A program made the position numbers and the translations under genes. This document shows, piece by piece, positions 22,099-33,400 of a stretch of 64,000 bases of DNA. Each line of letters begins with the position of its first letter. Positions within the stretch are counted from its first letter, which is position 1. The notes under the pieces were generated by a model. That model worked only from the letters and a program-made list of their open reading frames with translations, did no database searches and was not told where the DNA came from. This DNA comes from Diplosphaera chodatii (lineage: Eukaryota > Chlorophyta > Trebouxiophyceae > Prasiolales > Stichococcaceae), in NCBI GenBank assembly GCA_032358165.1, contig JAALGY010000012.1:434001-498000 (forward strand), read 5' to 3'.

Positions 22099-22476
22099 CA
22101 ATTGGCGTTCGCACGGGCGAGACAGCGAGTTTGTCCCCCACCGGCATAGGAAAGTCGAGGCAAGAAGGGCGTGCACTCTGAAAGGCATCGTCATAACTCC
22201 CCGTCATCAGCAAACACTTAATTTCTGCCCCTTATTCAAGAGGGTATAACCATTCGCAAACCAAATTTCGCTCGCCGCGCACCGCAGCTGGCTCCCCGCT
22301 GTGCGACGCCGACAGCAACAATGCACGAGATTGGCAAGGTGGTTTCAGGCCACAAGCCTGCAGCGCTGACGGCCGGACGGCAGCATCTGCCATTCCGGAA
22401 ATATCGGCTCTAGGGTTTTTGCTCGCTCCTAGCGGTGAACGCAAAGAGTTTGGCCCTAATTAAGGGGGGCCAAACT
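22099..22476 (+). repeat. MITE family A, copy 2 (best preserved)
   Basis: 378 bp from CAATTGGCGTTCGCACGGGC to the hairpin AGTTTGGCCCTAATTAAGGG...GGCCAAACT (22447-22476). Colinear over its whole length with 56341-56724, including CCCCTTATTCAAGAGGGTAT and TTCCGGAAATATCGGCTCTA. Confidence 0.75.
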
Positions 22477-23306
22477 AAAAACAAGTGGGCAGGCAGGCTC
22501 CTTTGGAGCCTCAAAAAGGCCCAGTCAGTCTCCATAAACCCCTTTCAGAGGCGACACCATCGATGAGCTTTAGTCCGCAACCATTAGCAGCGTGCAATGT
22601 CATGGCATCAGCCTCACAGTGGTGTTGCTGTTAGCTGCAGGACCGGTTGTAATTGTGCGGGCTGCACGCCCGCTGTTCCGGCGCAGAGGCTCTGCACCTA
22701 TGCCATGCGTTGGTGACGCAGGATGAAAGCCAGCGGCTACTGCAAGATATCTTGGGAGCATCTACCTCCTATCAGTAGCGATCTGTTACGATGAGAGCCG
22801 CGCATCGGCTACGTCCTCTGTATCATAAGATGTGGGCAGCAAGCAACGTGCCATCCCCATCTGTGATTGACTGGAGCGCGTAGTTGCAGGTTGCTTTCGG
22901 CAGGACGGATCCACTCAGAGGGTATATCAGCTGCAAAACAGGTTCTCATGCCTTGTGCCAGCCAGCGAAACGGGAGTCATTGGCCACTTTTGGGCTCGAG
23001 CAGACACACTTGGCGTCTGGCCTGGTCACCGGCAGCACACCACTACGGCCGACATGCCGCCCGCGGCCACATGCACAGGCCTCATGTGCATGCGTTTGGG
23101 ACTATAGAGGGTGAATGTCAGCTCAAGGTAGCCCGCAGAGGGCTGAGAGAGGCCAAACGCACGAGAGAGCAGCATTTGCCGATGGGCCAATTATCGGCCC
23201 CAATTCCGGGGAAACACTATAGGCCCAGTCACCTGACTGGGCCAATAAGTCAACACCACCTGACTCCCTGTTCGGCCAAGTTAACGCTACACTGGCATCG
23301 GCCGGA
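22477..23306. other. Intergenic DNA, nothing recognised
   Basis: A 189-codon frame (22867-23436, +) runs into the CACTA-like element and has no recognisable motif; I regard it as chance. Short palindromes such as GGCCCAGTCACCTGACTGGGCC (about 23221-23242) occur just left of the element. Confidence 0.35.
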
Positions 23307-23309
23307 ACC

Positions 23310-24837
23310 CACTCCGAGAACGACTTGGCGTCACCGCGTGTCAGGAGCTGTCATACCCTTGTCACGCGGGCCGTATGACCGCGCTCGTGACGAGCTCCTG
23401 ACAGCTCTTGACACGGTGGTGACCACCGGCACGTGACGCGCCGGCCCCCGTGACAATGTCAGGAGTTGTCAGGAAGGCTGTCATATGGGGCCTTCGCGAG
23501 GGCTAGTGTCAGATGTTTTGGTCATGTCGTGTCATATGCTGTCAGGAGACCATGTTTCTGCAGCGTGGTGACAGGCTTCTCGCCGCTGAAATGTGCGATG
23601 AAGCTCACATACGACCAGCCCACTACCGTGTACATGCTCTACGGTGCATCATGATGTACCCACGCGCCCTGACGAAGCGTCCAGCCGGTCAGCTGGCCGC
23701 TTTGCCGCCAACTGCCAACTGCCAGTTGTGATGCCGAGCTGAAACGCATATGCATATGATGAGCAAGCCAGCGGAGCGCGGCATCCCTGCAGCATGCCTA
23801 CATTGTAGATGTGACAAAGCAGTTGTGTCCGCCTGTGCCAGCCCAATCGCCCAGCCCAATCGCCCCGGCGTGCAACAGTCGCTGGCTGACTTGGCAAGCC
23901 GTCCGATCACCTGCGACGCCACGTGCTGCAAACGTGCATGCAGCAGACGGAGAGCACAATGCGGAGCATGTGAGCTGCGACGCGGGCGCGTAGCCGCAGA
24001 CAGATCTAAGCACAATAAGAAGTAACCGTTAACGACTGGAGTGCAGGCTTCACGCACGCGCTGCACGGCAGCGCAGGCCTCACACTGGGGCACTGGTGCG
24101 TCGCTCAGGTCACCCAGTCGAACAGCGGCGGCTGGCAATGTAGGGTGTGAAGCGAGCAGCCAGCACTTGTGCAAAAGCACTCTGCCTGAGCAGCTGTGAA
24201 CATCACCCGCCCTGGGCTACTAGACTGCCAGGGGACTAAAGAGGCAATGTTGAGGCAGCCGAGGTTCCCAGGCATAGTCGCAGGCTGGACGCGCACCCGA
24301 AACGGCGCGGGCCTACAAAAGCTGGGAGAAGCTATCAGATCCATTGCTGAGCACGCTTTCCCTGCAGCAATCCGTGGCGAGAACCGTGCGCGGCGGTGCC
24401 AGAGCTGACTGCGAAACGGACGTGGCCGGTCCGCGACATGGCCGTATGGCTGGTTCACGCTGCCATGAACAAACAGATCTGCGCAGGCTGCGCAGACCTG
24501 GCGATCCTGGGTCGGTGCGGCCTTTGTCGCAAATACCTGTCAACTGCACTATGGATCTGACGCCCCGTGACATGGTCTGGAGACAGCCCATGACACAGCT
24601 GCTACCTTACGTACGCCGGGTTTAGGACGCAGCATACACTGACATGCTCTACTGACGCGTCCTGACACGTCCTGACAACCATCAGCAGATCTTGTCATGG
24701 ACTCCCAGTCAGGATCTGTCACGAAGGTCTGTCAGGAGGCCGTCACAGGGCCTGACGCTCTGTAAGGCTTCCTGACAGCTTATGACAGGCCATATGACAC
24801 GTTACGACAGTTGTCATGCCAAGTCGTTCTCGGAGTG
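23310..24837. mobile_element. CACTA-like non-autonomous DNA transposon (1,528 bp)
   Basis: Both ends carry the inverted repeat CACTCCGAGAACGACTTGGC (20 bp, perfect), beginning with CACT as in the CACTA/EnSpm superfamily. The element is bounded by the 3-bp direct repeat ACC (23307-23309 and 24838-24840), the target-site size of that superfamily. About 180 bp inside each end are crowded with TGTCAGG/CCTGACA words in both orientations, the subterminal repeats expected as transposase-binding sites. No transposase frame is recognisable in the interior, so it must depend on an autonomous partner elsewhere. Confidence 0.82.
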
Positions 24838-24907
24838 ACCTCCGACAGGGCCCGCACCGCCGACTCTCCGTGGTTCTCGACGTCTTGACATGGCAGCAAA
24901 CGCAAAC

Positions 24908-25029
24908 GGCTGTGTGAAACTCAATGGAGCGATGGTTGCACGTGCACTGTCCACTTCCGGTTCGTGTCGGCTGTATGAAATTCAACGGAGCGATGGTTGC
25001 ACGTGCACTGTCCACTTCCGGTTCGTGTC
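24908..25029 (+). repeat. 61-bp tandem duplication
   Basis: Two adjacent 61-bp units, each with GAGCGATGGTTGCACGTGCA and CTGTCCACTTCCGGTTCGTG, differ at only a few bases. A single-copy duplication of unknown role. Confidence 0.8.
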
Positions 25030-25056
25030 GGCCACAGAGTGCAACAGATCGCATGA

Positions 25057-25080
25057 CGCGATCTGCGCGCGCAGATCGCG
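25057..25080. repeat. Perfect 24-bp palindrome
   Basis: CGCGATCTGCGC is followed directly by its reverse complement GCGCAGATCGCG. It could extrude as a cruciform or bind a dimeric protein; no neighbouring gene makes this testable here. Confidence 0.8.
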
Positions 25081-25292
25081 CGGTAAATTTTGGCGAGTGC
25101 GGTAGCTCCAAGTAGTTTATAACATGGAACCAAGGGCGACGTTACGGCAGATTCGACGCGGCCCGTGGCCTTCATATTATACCTCAGTACCCCAACGGCC
25201 CGAAAACATCTGCATACACCTGTGAAAAGCTCATGCCGCGCGGCCGTCAGCCGGTTGACACTCCTTGCCATCGGCAGGCCACCGATTTGACA

Positions 25293-25878
25293 TCACTTTG
25301 GCAACCCTCTAGGGCTTTGTTCGGTGCCATCATTACTGATTAAGGTAGTGCGCAGGTAGTTGGGCCCCCAGGCGAGTATCAGATTTGAATGCGAGGGGTG
25401 CATAAAAGAACTGGGCCGGGTGGGTGTTGCCACGATCGTTTGTGAGGCGCGAGAGGTGTGCAGCTGACATTGAAAAGGAATCAGTGAGCGCAGAATTTGC
25501 CGCGGGGTCGCCAGCGGGTCTGGTGGGCAGATAAACGGTGAAGGCACCGAACGGTTCAGGGTCGACAGTAGAAATGCGCTGCCACGCGAGCAAGGGACGC
25601 AAGCTGGGACGCACGTGACGCAGAGACATTGACACGCGCCTCCAGAAGCAAGCCAGAACCGCGAAGCACCGCGTGGGTCTATATAGCGTGTCGAAGCACT
25701 GACCGACGGGCGGTGGCACTCCGCGCCTTCCGCGCCAAAGACTAGCAGCGATGCGTCCCGCACGCCCAACACGACGGCTAAGCAATGTAAAGCAGATGCG
25801 CTGCATGATTCCGATGGCATACGGTCGGGTTGCCGCGCTTCGCGCTGACCAGTGTCTCATTGAGAGCGTCAGAGGCAT
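25293..25878 (-). other. Two overlapping long minus-strand ORFs, unrecognised
   Basis: Frames of 175 and 181 codons overlap almost completely on the same strand. Neither has motifs I recognise, and two open frames over one stretch suggest composition rather than selection. A spliced gene or retroelement fragment remains possible. Confidence 0.25.
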
Positions 25879-26035
25879 TTACGGGGACCGCGTTGGAACG
25901 ATACGGCATTGCACGGTTAACTACGAACAACGCGTGGGAGAAACACTGAGTGCCGTGCTGAGTTGAACGCTAAGTACAGGGACGCTCAGAGGCCGTGTTT
26001 TGCGCCGTGGCGTAGTAGGCCTGGGTATTTTCTCC

Positions 26036-26346
26036 GGCTGACTAGGGCACACTGCACTCCCAGTCAGCGGGGTAGTCTATGGACGTACTCAGTGAAACAA
26101 GTCGTGATACACTAGCAGAGTGGCGTGCCTAGCAAGCAGATGCATGGTCTCCTGAGCCCAACATACAAGTGTAGGCATACCTCAACCGCAGATGCACCAG
26201 GAAAGCAGGTAGGAACCGGGCTGAGTGCTGGGGTCACCTGTACAGTCAGACTCTTAAACGTCAGCGCGGTTGGGGGTCGGGAGCGCAGGCGCAAGCCCAG
26301 GAGACACCCGCAACCCCGCCAGGCTGCAGTGAAGAGTAGTCGGTGC
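26036..26346 (-). repeat. Dispersed repeat family E, near full-length copy (inverted)
   Basis: Runs from GGCTGACTAGGGCACACTGC to AGTAGTCGGTGCCGAGGG. It matches 19954-20286 in reverse and 1-62 at its right end. The preceding bases AATACCCAGGCC... also match the flank of the partial copy at 9530-9545, so the true left boundary may be further out. Confidence 0.65.
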
Positions 26347-26643
26347 CGAGGGAGTCCAGCAAGCCCAGAGTCCCGCTGGGAGAACCACTGTACTCAAATC
26401 AATGCGCAATAGGCACAGAGGTCAGATTTAGCACTGGGGTAGACCGTGGGCCCCTAGGGGTTCCCCACCGTAGTAGGCCTGGGGGCAAAAATCTGCAAAT
26501 TCATCTGCTTCCGGACCCGCGCCAGAGACTGCCACCAGAGACCTGCGCCATCTGCATCTGCAAGTTTTGAAGGGTCTGAGGCGGCCGGCTGCACCTGGGC
26601 CTGGTCTGGAGGGCTGCCAGCGCTGTGTTTAGGTTGCACGTAT
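26347..26643. other. Intergenic DNA, nothing recognised
   Basis: Short spurious frames only. A GGGCCCCTAGGGG palindromic word lies near 26450. Confidence 0.35.
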
Positions 26644-27062
26644 GCACGACGTCCGTTACTGCTCGCTCCACCTTAAGCAGGGTTTAAGCCAGCCTCGAGA
26701 TATTGCCGCGCATTGTTTCATGGCAGGCAAAGTGCGCTGCTGCGCTTGTATACGTCAATACTATCATATACACGGCCTCGCCGTGCTATCTGGACGTACG
26801 AGCCGGGCAGAAGCGCAAGTTTTGCACACGCAGCCTAAACCCTAAACCCTAAGGCCATGTGCGCATGATTCGCACTGCCGCGATTCTACCGGTTGCTTTC
26901 ACCATTACATTTGCGCATTGTCTTCCCAGACATCAATAACATCAGAGGAGAGGTTGGTAGCACGCGCAGAAGTGTTCGTGGGCATCTCGGCGTCCGGTAA
27001 TAGCTTTCGTTAATCCCGTTAATCCCCGCTTAAGGTGGAGCAAACGGTAACAGGGCAAAAGC
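26644..27062 (-). repeat. MITE family C, copy 3 (inverted)
   Basis: Starts GCACGACGTCCGTTACTGCT and ends CGGTAACAGGGCAAAAGC, the reverse of 17730-18147. The centre holds CCTAAACCCTAAACCCTAAGG, three telomere-type units in the C-rich orientation. It is directly followed by a family B-like end (27063-27145, TTTAGGGTTGGG...TCTTGACTCGCCTAGGAGCCCC). Confidence 0.7.
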
Positions 27063-27145
27063 TTTAGGGTTGGGAATAAGGGGGCTTCAGGGAGCCATTT
27101 TGATGGTATTTCCCTGGCATCTTGACTCGCCTAGGAGCCCCGTTC

Positions 27146-27489
27146 ATCGCAAGGGGCATAAAGAGGCACTCTTCATACCCCTTGGTGTATCGAACATGAC
27201 GATGCCAGTATGACGACAAGGTCCAGGGGTTCCTAGGGTTTGCGCGCGCATGACGATGCGACACGACTCGTCACCGTCACACCGAATCACAGTCAGCTTC
27301 ACAATGCGCCAACTGTCAGAGCCGTATAGCATGTCTGTGCTGCCAGATATGCCGTCCAGCTACCAGACAGCTTGAGGAAATCTTCATGTTTAAAGACAGG
27401 AAAATGAAGCTTAGCGCACAAGGAATCGCTGTCAAGGTGGCGTTTCACACGTTACACACATGCTGCTGGTAACCTGTGACAGCTCTAAC
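27146..27489. other. Upstream region of the dynein gene
   Basis: No gene is seen. It should hold the dynein promoter and 5' UTR. No TATA box or clear flagellar-gene element could be assigned. Confidence 0.35.
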
Positions 27490-30400
27490 ATGGCTTGGAA
27501 TCTTGCGTTGCAGCTCATAGAAGCGTTTCACCTGACACCTGACATTGTCGCACGGGCACTGGAGTAAGCGCCAGTCTTGATCTTGAGGTCAGCAACGATT
27601 ATGCACCCAGTCAGTTGCTTGCTAACCATGTTGCATGCCTGCAGAGCTCATGAAGAGGATCTGCAGGAATTTTTCAGCAAGGATGGGAAAGCAGTGTTGA
27701 TCTGGGTGCAGCAGGCAAGTGGAAGGGCAGCTAAAGAGCTTCACGTCTGGAAACAGGTACAGTGTCAATGTCAAGGGTGCCATCTGCTGAAAGTCGCCCG
27801 CGTTGGGTGCCATCTGTGCGAGCTGGGTGCTCTGTGTGAATGTTGGAGACGCAAGCCATACCCAAGCCCACCAGTGGTTTGGGTGACCCAATCTGTATAC
27901 TTTGGCATCTTCTTGCCAAAGTGCATGTGACCATCAACAGCACATCTGCAGATTTCTACGTGCAGACGTGATGAGGGCACCCGTGCAGCAGATGTGTGAC
28001 AAGTGTGTTGCTCGACTGTGCATTGTCAATGTGATATGACTGGGGATTGATAAACATGGCTGTTGACAATCGTGGTCGGCTGGCACCTTCCTAGATTACT
28101 TGCAACCTCCATGGATTTGTTTAGGGTATGCACGTGATCTTGCCTGTATTCTGATAGCTGTGACCTTTCCATGGCTGTGGTAGCTTGCCACGCATCAACA
28201 AGGTATATTCCTGTGAAGCAGTACTGGGGCGTAGGGTGCCTGTGGATTCCAAAGCTTCGTCGGACGTGGCTGAATCCTTGACAACTGTTGTGATCTGCTG
28301 GTTGCATGTCGCCGTTCCAGAGCACCTTGCCATATGCAGATGACTGCCTCCAACTTAGCACCTGATGCATGCGCACTTCACTTTTCAGACCGCAAACCAT
28401 CCTGAGTGGCTGTTTCTGAGAATCAAACATCACTATGACATGAAAGCACCTTGGTCTGTGACGAGGGATGCTGTGAAGCTTATCACCGGCTCCAGATCTG
28501 TAGAACGTTGCTTTTGTTGGTAGTCTGCATATGGGTGGCGTACCACAACTTTATCACTGTTGTGCAATACATTACCCAGGGACCTATCGACGGAAAACTC
28601 GTGTACCTGCTGCGCACAAGTTGGGAGGACATTCCAGAAAATTGTGAGCAAGCACATTTCGGATATGTAGCTGGTACCTTGCAAGCAGATACACTGCAGG
28701 TATGCCTTGCGATAATAGCAAGCTATTTTGCTCCCGTTCAGCAGTAACATGAGCACACAGCAGTCTTGCTTCAGGTGTACCGTTCTCTGCTACAATACGT
28801 GTTCCTGCCACTTTTGGAGATGCGGCAACTCTCAACTTGGGGTCCCGCTCAACCCCAAGTCATTACTGAGTTCCTGACGGTGAGTTGAGGCCTGTGAACC
28901 CTTGCGTAGGACACAATGCAGACTTGCAGCATGAATGAATACTGCTCACTGTGTTGTGGCGCAGGGAGCGAAAGGGTTTCAGAAAGCTCTTGAGGAAATC
29001 TGCATGCAGTCACTTGACAATCCATCAGCCATCAGACTCCTGGAGCTCGAAGGGCTGACTGACATGCAGGTCAACATGCATAATTTCGATGCTGCTGCCA
29101 CAGATGCCGATCGAACAACGGCAGCAACAAGGATATTGACCAGCTTGACCTCTGCTATTGTGGCGGCCATGGATGTGCGGTGCGATTGCGTCTAATGTGT
29201 CCTGAGGAGCAGATTTTACATCTAATGCAAATGGAATGTCACATCTTTTGCAGCCTTGAGATTATATGTACAGGCAGGACCGCAAACAGCATAGCGTAGG
29301 GTTGGTCCAGTCGCAGTGGATCTCTTACATCAATCGTATCGGGCAGATCTTGGCTGTGACAGAACACAAGGCAAATCCTGCGGCCATCTGATCTATGGCA
29401 ATGCGCCAATGCAGACGGGTCCTTCAATGCGTTTCTGAGCTGGTGTATTCCCGCTGTACAGGCCTTGCATCACATCGTTGCGTATTCCCGCAAGCACAAA
29501 TTACAAGCCTGGCAAAATTGGGATGACATCAGGACCGGAGCTCAGGAAGCAATGCACAATAGTGTTGATGCTGCGAAATATCTCCATGTGCTTGAAGATA
29601 GTATTAAGGCGCTGTGCAGAGGTGGCAGCAGTTGCCAAGCAAGTGTGCACGATGAGTCCTCACAGTGTGCAAGCTTACAAAACGCAACTTTAAACTTGGA
29701 CAGGTCTGTTCGAAGCAAGAGCAATGGCTCTTCCAATGGTACTCTCGAATGTCAAGCTTGCTTATGAAGCAACGCGGTCAGACACTATGCAAGCTGCAAT
29801 GGTTGCGACCATGATGAGCCACATGGCGAATGACGTCACTATGGCTGCAAAATCGTTCATACTAGGGCCTGCCCAATTCTGGGAACAGGACTCGTTCCGA
29901 TTAGCCTCCCGTCTTCAGACTGTCATTGAGTAAGCCGACCTCATTGATATGCATGATATCGATTGCTAGCCAGTGCTACCACTGCAGCGTATGCCCTCGC
30001 ACTATACAAGCTCGTGCAGTAGAGTCATCGCCACTACAATGTATGGCTGTTCTGCCACGCAACCGCTATTTTGAAGATGCTCTGGTAGACGTGCAGGGTG
30101 ACAGATCAGTGTTTGAATGCATGGAAGCTGATACGTACTGCAAGTGGCACACTCGACCATGACCGCCAAACAAATTTTCAAGAAGACCTCCTGGGATTTC
30201 AACAGCTTCATTCAAGGTGTAAAAAGTTATCAATGATACTTGACACCCTGAACATGGTACGTGATTGAGGTGGACCTTCGAGATCGCTGCTGTTCACGTG
30301 TCGGGAGCACCTCTAGCAATTTACGTGCTTCATGAGCTGGCCCGCAGTTTTCGTCCATTTTTGAGGTCGTGCATTTCGCTGGCATGGACCGCTTGATGAG

Positions 30401-33400
30401 GGACGTTGCAGACACTAGAACATGTCTAAAGCAGCGATCTTACGACATCTTAGATCTGAATGAAAGCGCATTCGACCAGGACTATTTGGACTTTATCGTT
30501 CATGTCACTGAGTTGCAGACAGTTCTCAAGGTACAGCACTGTTTTGCTGTTTATCATCATCCGTTGATACATGCTGACACTATGACCTCACGGTACTCTG
30601 CAAACAGGGGTTGATTGATCACTCGTTTGACCACCTGGGAAGTTCAGCCGCAGCAATCAGGTTAATGGAGGGACTGCAAGATGCCTGCAAAAGCCGAGGC
30701 CTATTATGCAACTCTCTGTCTGGGAAAACAGACATCGGCATGCAATGGTATCGCACGAACACACAAGAGGTGATGCGAAGGGGCATACCAGCTCACATAC
30801 ATACGACCCAAGTGCGCAAGGCCAGCGTGGGAGAACCTGCAGACTGTGAATCTTCCATCCGGCTTTGCAGATTCAGAGAGGCTTTGAGCGACAGCGCGGT
30901 TGTCCTCCTTTCCATCGTTACGCAACACCATTGGCTGGTGGACTCAGATGGGCATGTCATTATGCACATCGTGTTAAGGCTCCGATCAGCAGGCACGCTC
31001 ATCAACGAAGTTTAAGCATACACGAGTCTGCATTGCGTCATGCCTGCTGCTTATGTAGGGTTTATGCAAGCTACACAGGTTGCTTAATACCCGCATGTCA
31101 CCTTTTGGTGCAAGTCAGCATGGTGGGTGGAAGCACTTCAACCGTGTGCTTCGAGGGTTTGCCGAATACAAATTGGTTCATGCTTCAGAGTGGTCGGAAG
31201 TGCGCAAGCTTGCTTTATACAGGCTTGAACGGCCTATTTTGACGCAACAACACGACGCAGGTACAATACAGCACTTGTATCTGACGAGCCATGCGCAGCA
31301 CTTTATTCCTTGATCACACAATGGTATCCAACGTGTATGATGCCACATGTGAAGGACAACTCAGGCTGAACACCGATAGCACTTTGTCAAGCCTTATGCG
31401 GGATGCAGAAGCCCTCACTACACTTATTATGTTATCACCTCCCAGCGATCATATTGACAAGTGTGTCTGGTCACAACATGTGGAGCTTGTAAAGAGAGTG
31501 AGACCGCTCGTACAGGTGAATTTAACATGTGCACCGGGCAAGGTACATAGCCTGCATGCACTGAGCTCTACGAGACAATCGCATGCCATCACATGTACAG
31601 GTTTTCAACCACATCCCGCAATCAGTGCCTGCACTGCTTGGGGACATGGGAACACTCCTATCAGGTAGACTGGAAGGTATAACTTCGGCCACGCTCTCAA
31701 CCATAAATGGGTCTTCTTTGGACACCTCCTTGCAGCTTCTTGCGTTCGAGCAGGTGAGATTGTGCTGCATGTGAGCGATAACTGACAACGCACGACGACA
31801 TGCACTACATCACAATTTAGAGTGATGTGTTTGTGTCCTCCGGAGTCCATGTCTTCAACTGCATTATTCGCCAATGTTTGCTGTGTGTACACAGGGCATT
31901 GCACAGCTTGAGCAGCTGATCGCCATCTGCTGCAACATCATACAGGATAGGATTGCACCAATCTTGCACAGCATCCAAGCTGTCGACATGCTAGACTTTA
32001 CAGAGAGCATGCAAACAGCAGTCCACTTCGCTGTTATACAGCAAAAGTGCACAGCAGATGCTGTTGCATTCTATGCTGCTAGGCAAGACTTGTTTCCTAG
32101 ACGGCACAACCACGTGTAAAAGGTGTTGTTGTCGATGCCTCACTGGCCCTCCTGCTGTTCGCAGAGCAGACGAATTCGACGAAGCTGTGCAGGATATAAT
32201 GGATGTAGTCACACACAGCTTGCACGGGCTCGTGCCATCGTCTGCAACAGAGAACCTCTGTGGAACATTCCGCAAATCATGTGCAGTGCAATTGTGCGAG
32301 GTGATGCTTGATCTCCGGCACAGCTTACGCGGAACACTGTATCGGTCTACATTTCCTGAACATGCCTGTTCACCTGGTGGTAGGCAACGTCACGGCGAGG
32401 CTATTCCTCACTTGCTGAACTGCACGAAAGAATGAGCACGCGGACACCTGGAAGAAAAATGCTTCGGTTCTCAGAACCTATATTTAAGGTAGAACTCAAG
32501 CACACCAAATGGTTAGAGGACAATTGTGCAGATTGCAAGGCGTATTTGTATCAATCAGATGTCAAGACATTCGCAGGCAGAGATACAGGTTCAGGAGGTT
32601 TGGTGTGCTGGCAGTCCAAACTGGAAGCGAATGCAAGCTTCCATCAATGTCACAACACAGCAAGTAGGAGCACATGCATGGATGCCGTTGTGCAATGCCT
32701 TGAAGAAGTGCAGTTTGTCGATGGTTATAAAACCTGATCTTATACAATCTGATCCAAGCTTGACCCCTTAGGTGCTTACTGGCACAAGAGAGTTGCACAC
32801 ATATAGCAGGATGAAAGGTGCATGGAGCTTGCCACTAGGGCAGCTTGCAAAACGAACCGCAAGGAGTGGCCTAGCACTCGATGGGCATCTTCTAGGTGAG
32901 GGAGATTCCTTTGCTGCCTAGATCATGGAGTGCTAGACTGATTATATCCCTGCTCCTGTCCAGGCACAGCAAATCATGTTACCATCTTCATGAGAGACCA
33001 TGGCATGTGTGGTCCACACCTGAGAGACAAACCCACTGTGAACCTTGGAACGTTTATGACCGAGCTCCCTTCTCTTGAGGTATACTTGGGCCACGGACTG
33101 TATTAGCCGATCAGCAACAAACAGCTGTTTCATCACTCGTCTCACTGTGCCGTCCAACGTGCAGGAGTTTGAGGGCGTGATCAGTACTATGATGGCGCCA
33201 ACTGCCTTTTCTCAGCTGTCCACCGCATGCAATCACGTTGGGTGCTTGCGGCTTGATATGGAAAGTTATCATCAGTCAATCGTACAAGAGGCTGCTGATT
33301 GGAAAGCTGCCTTTTCACACGGCTCACATCAGTGTTCGCTCGCAAAGCTCAAGGTCCTTCACATCAACCACCACAGACACAATCAAGATCTTGTGGGATG

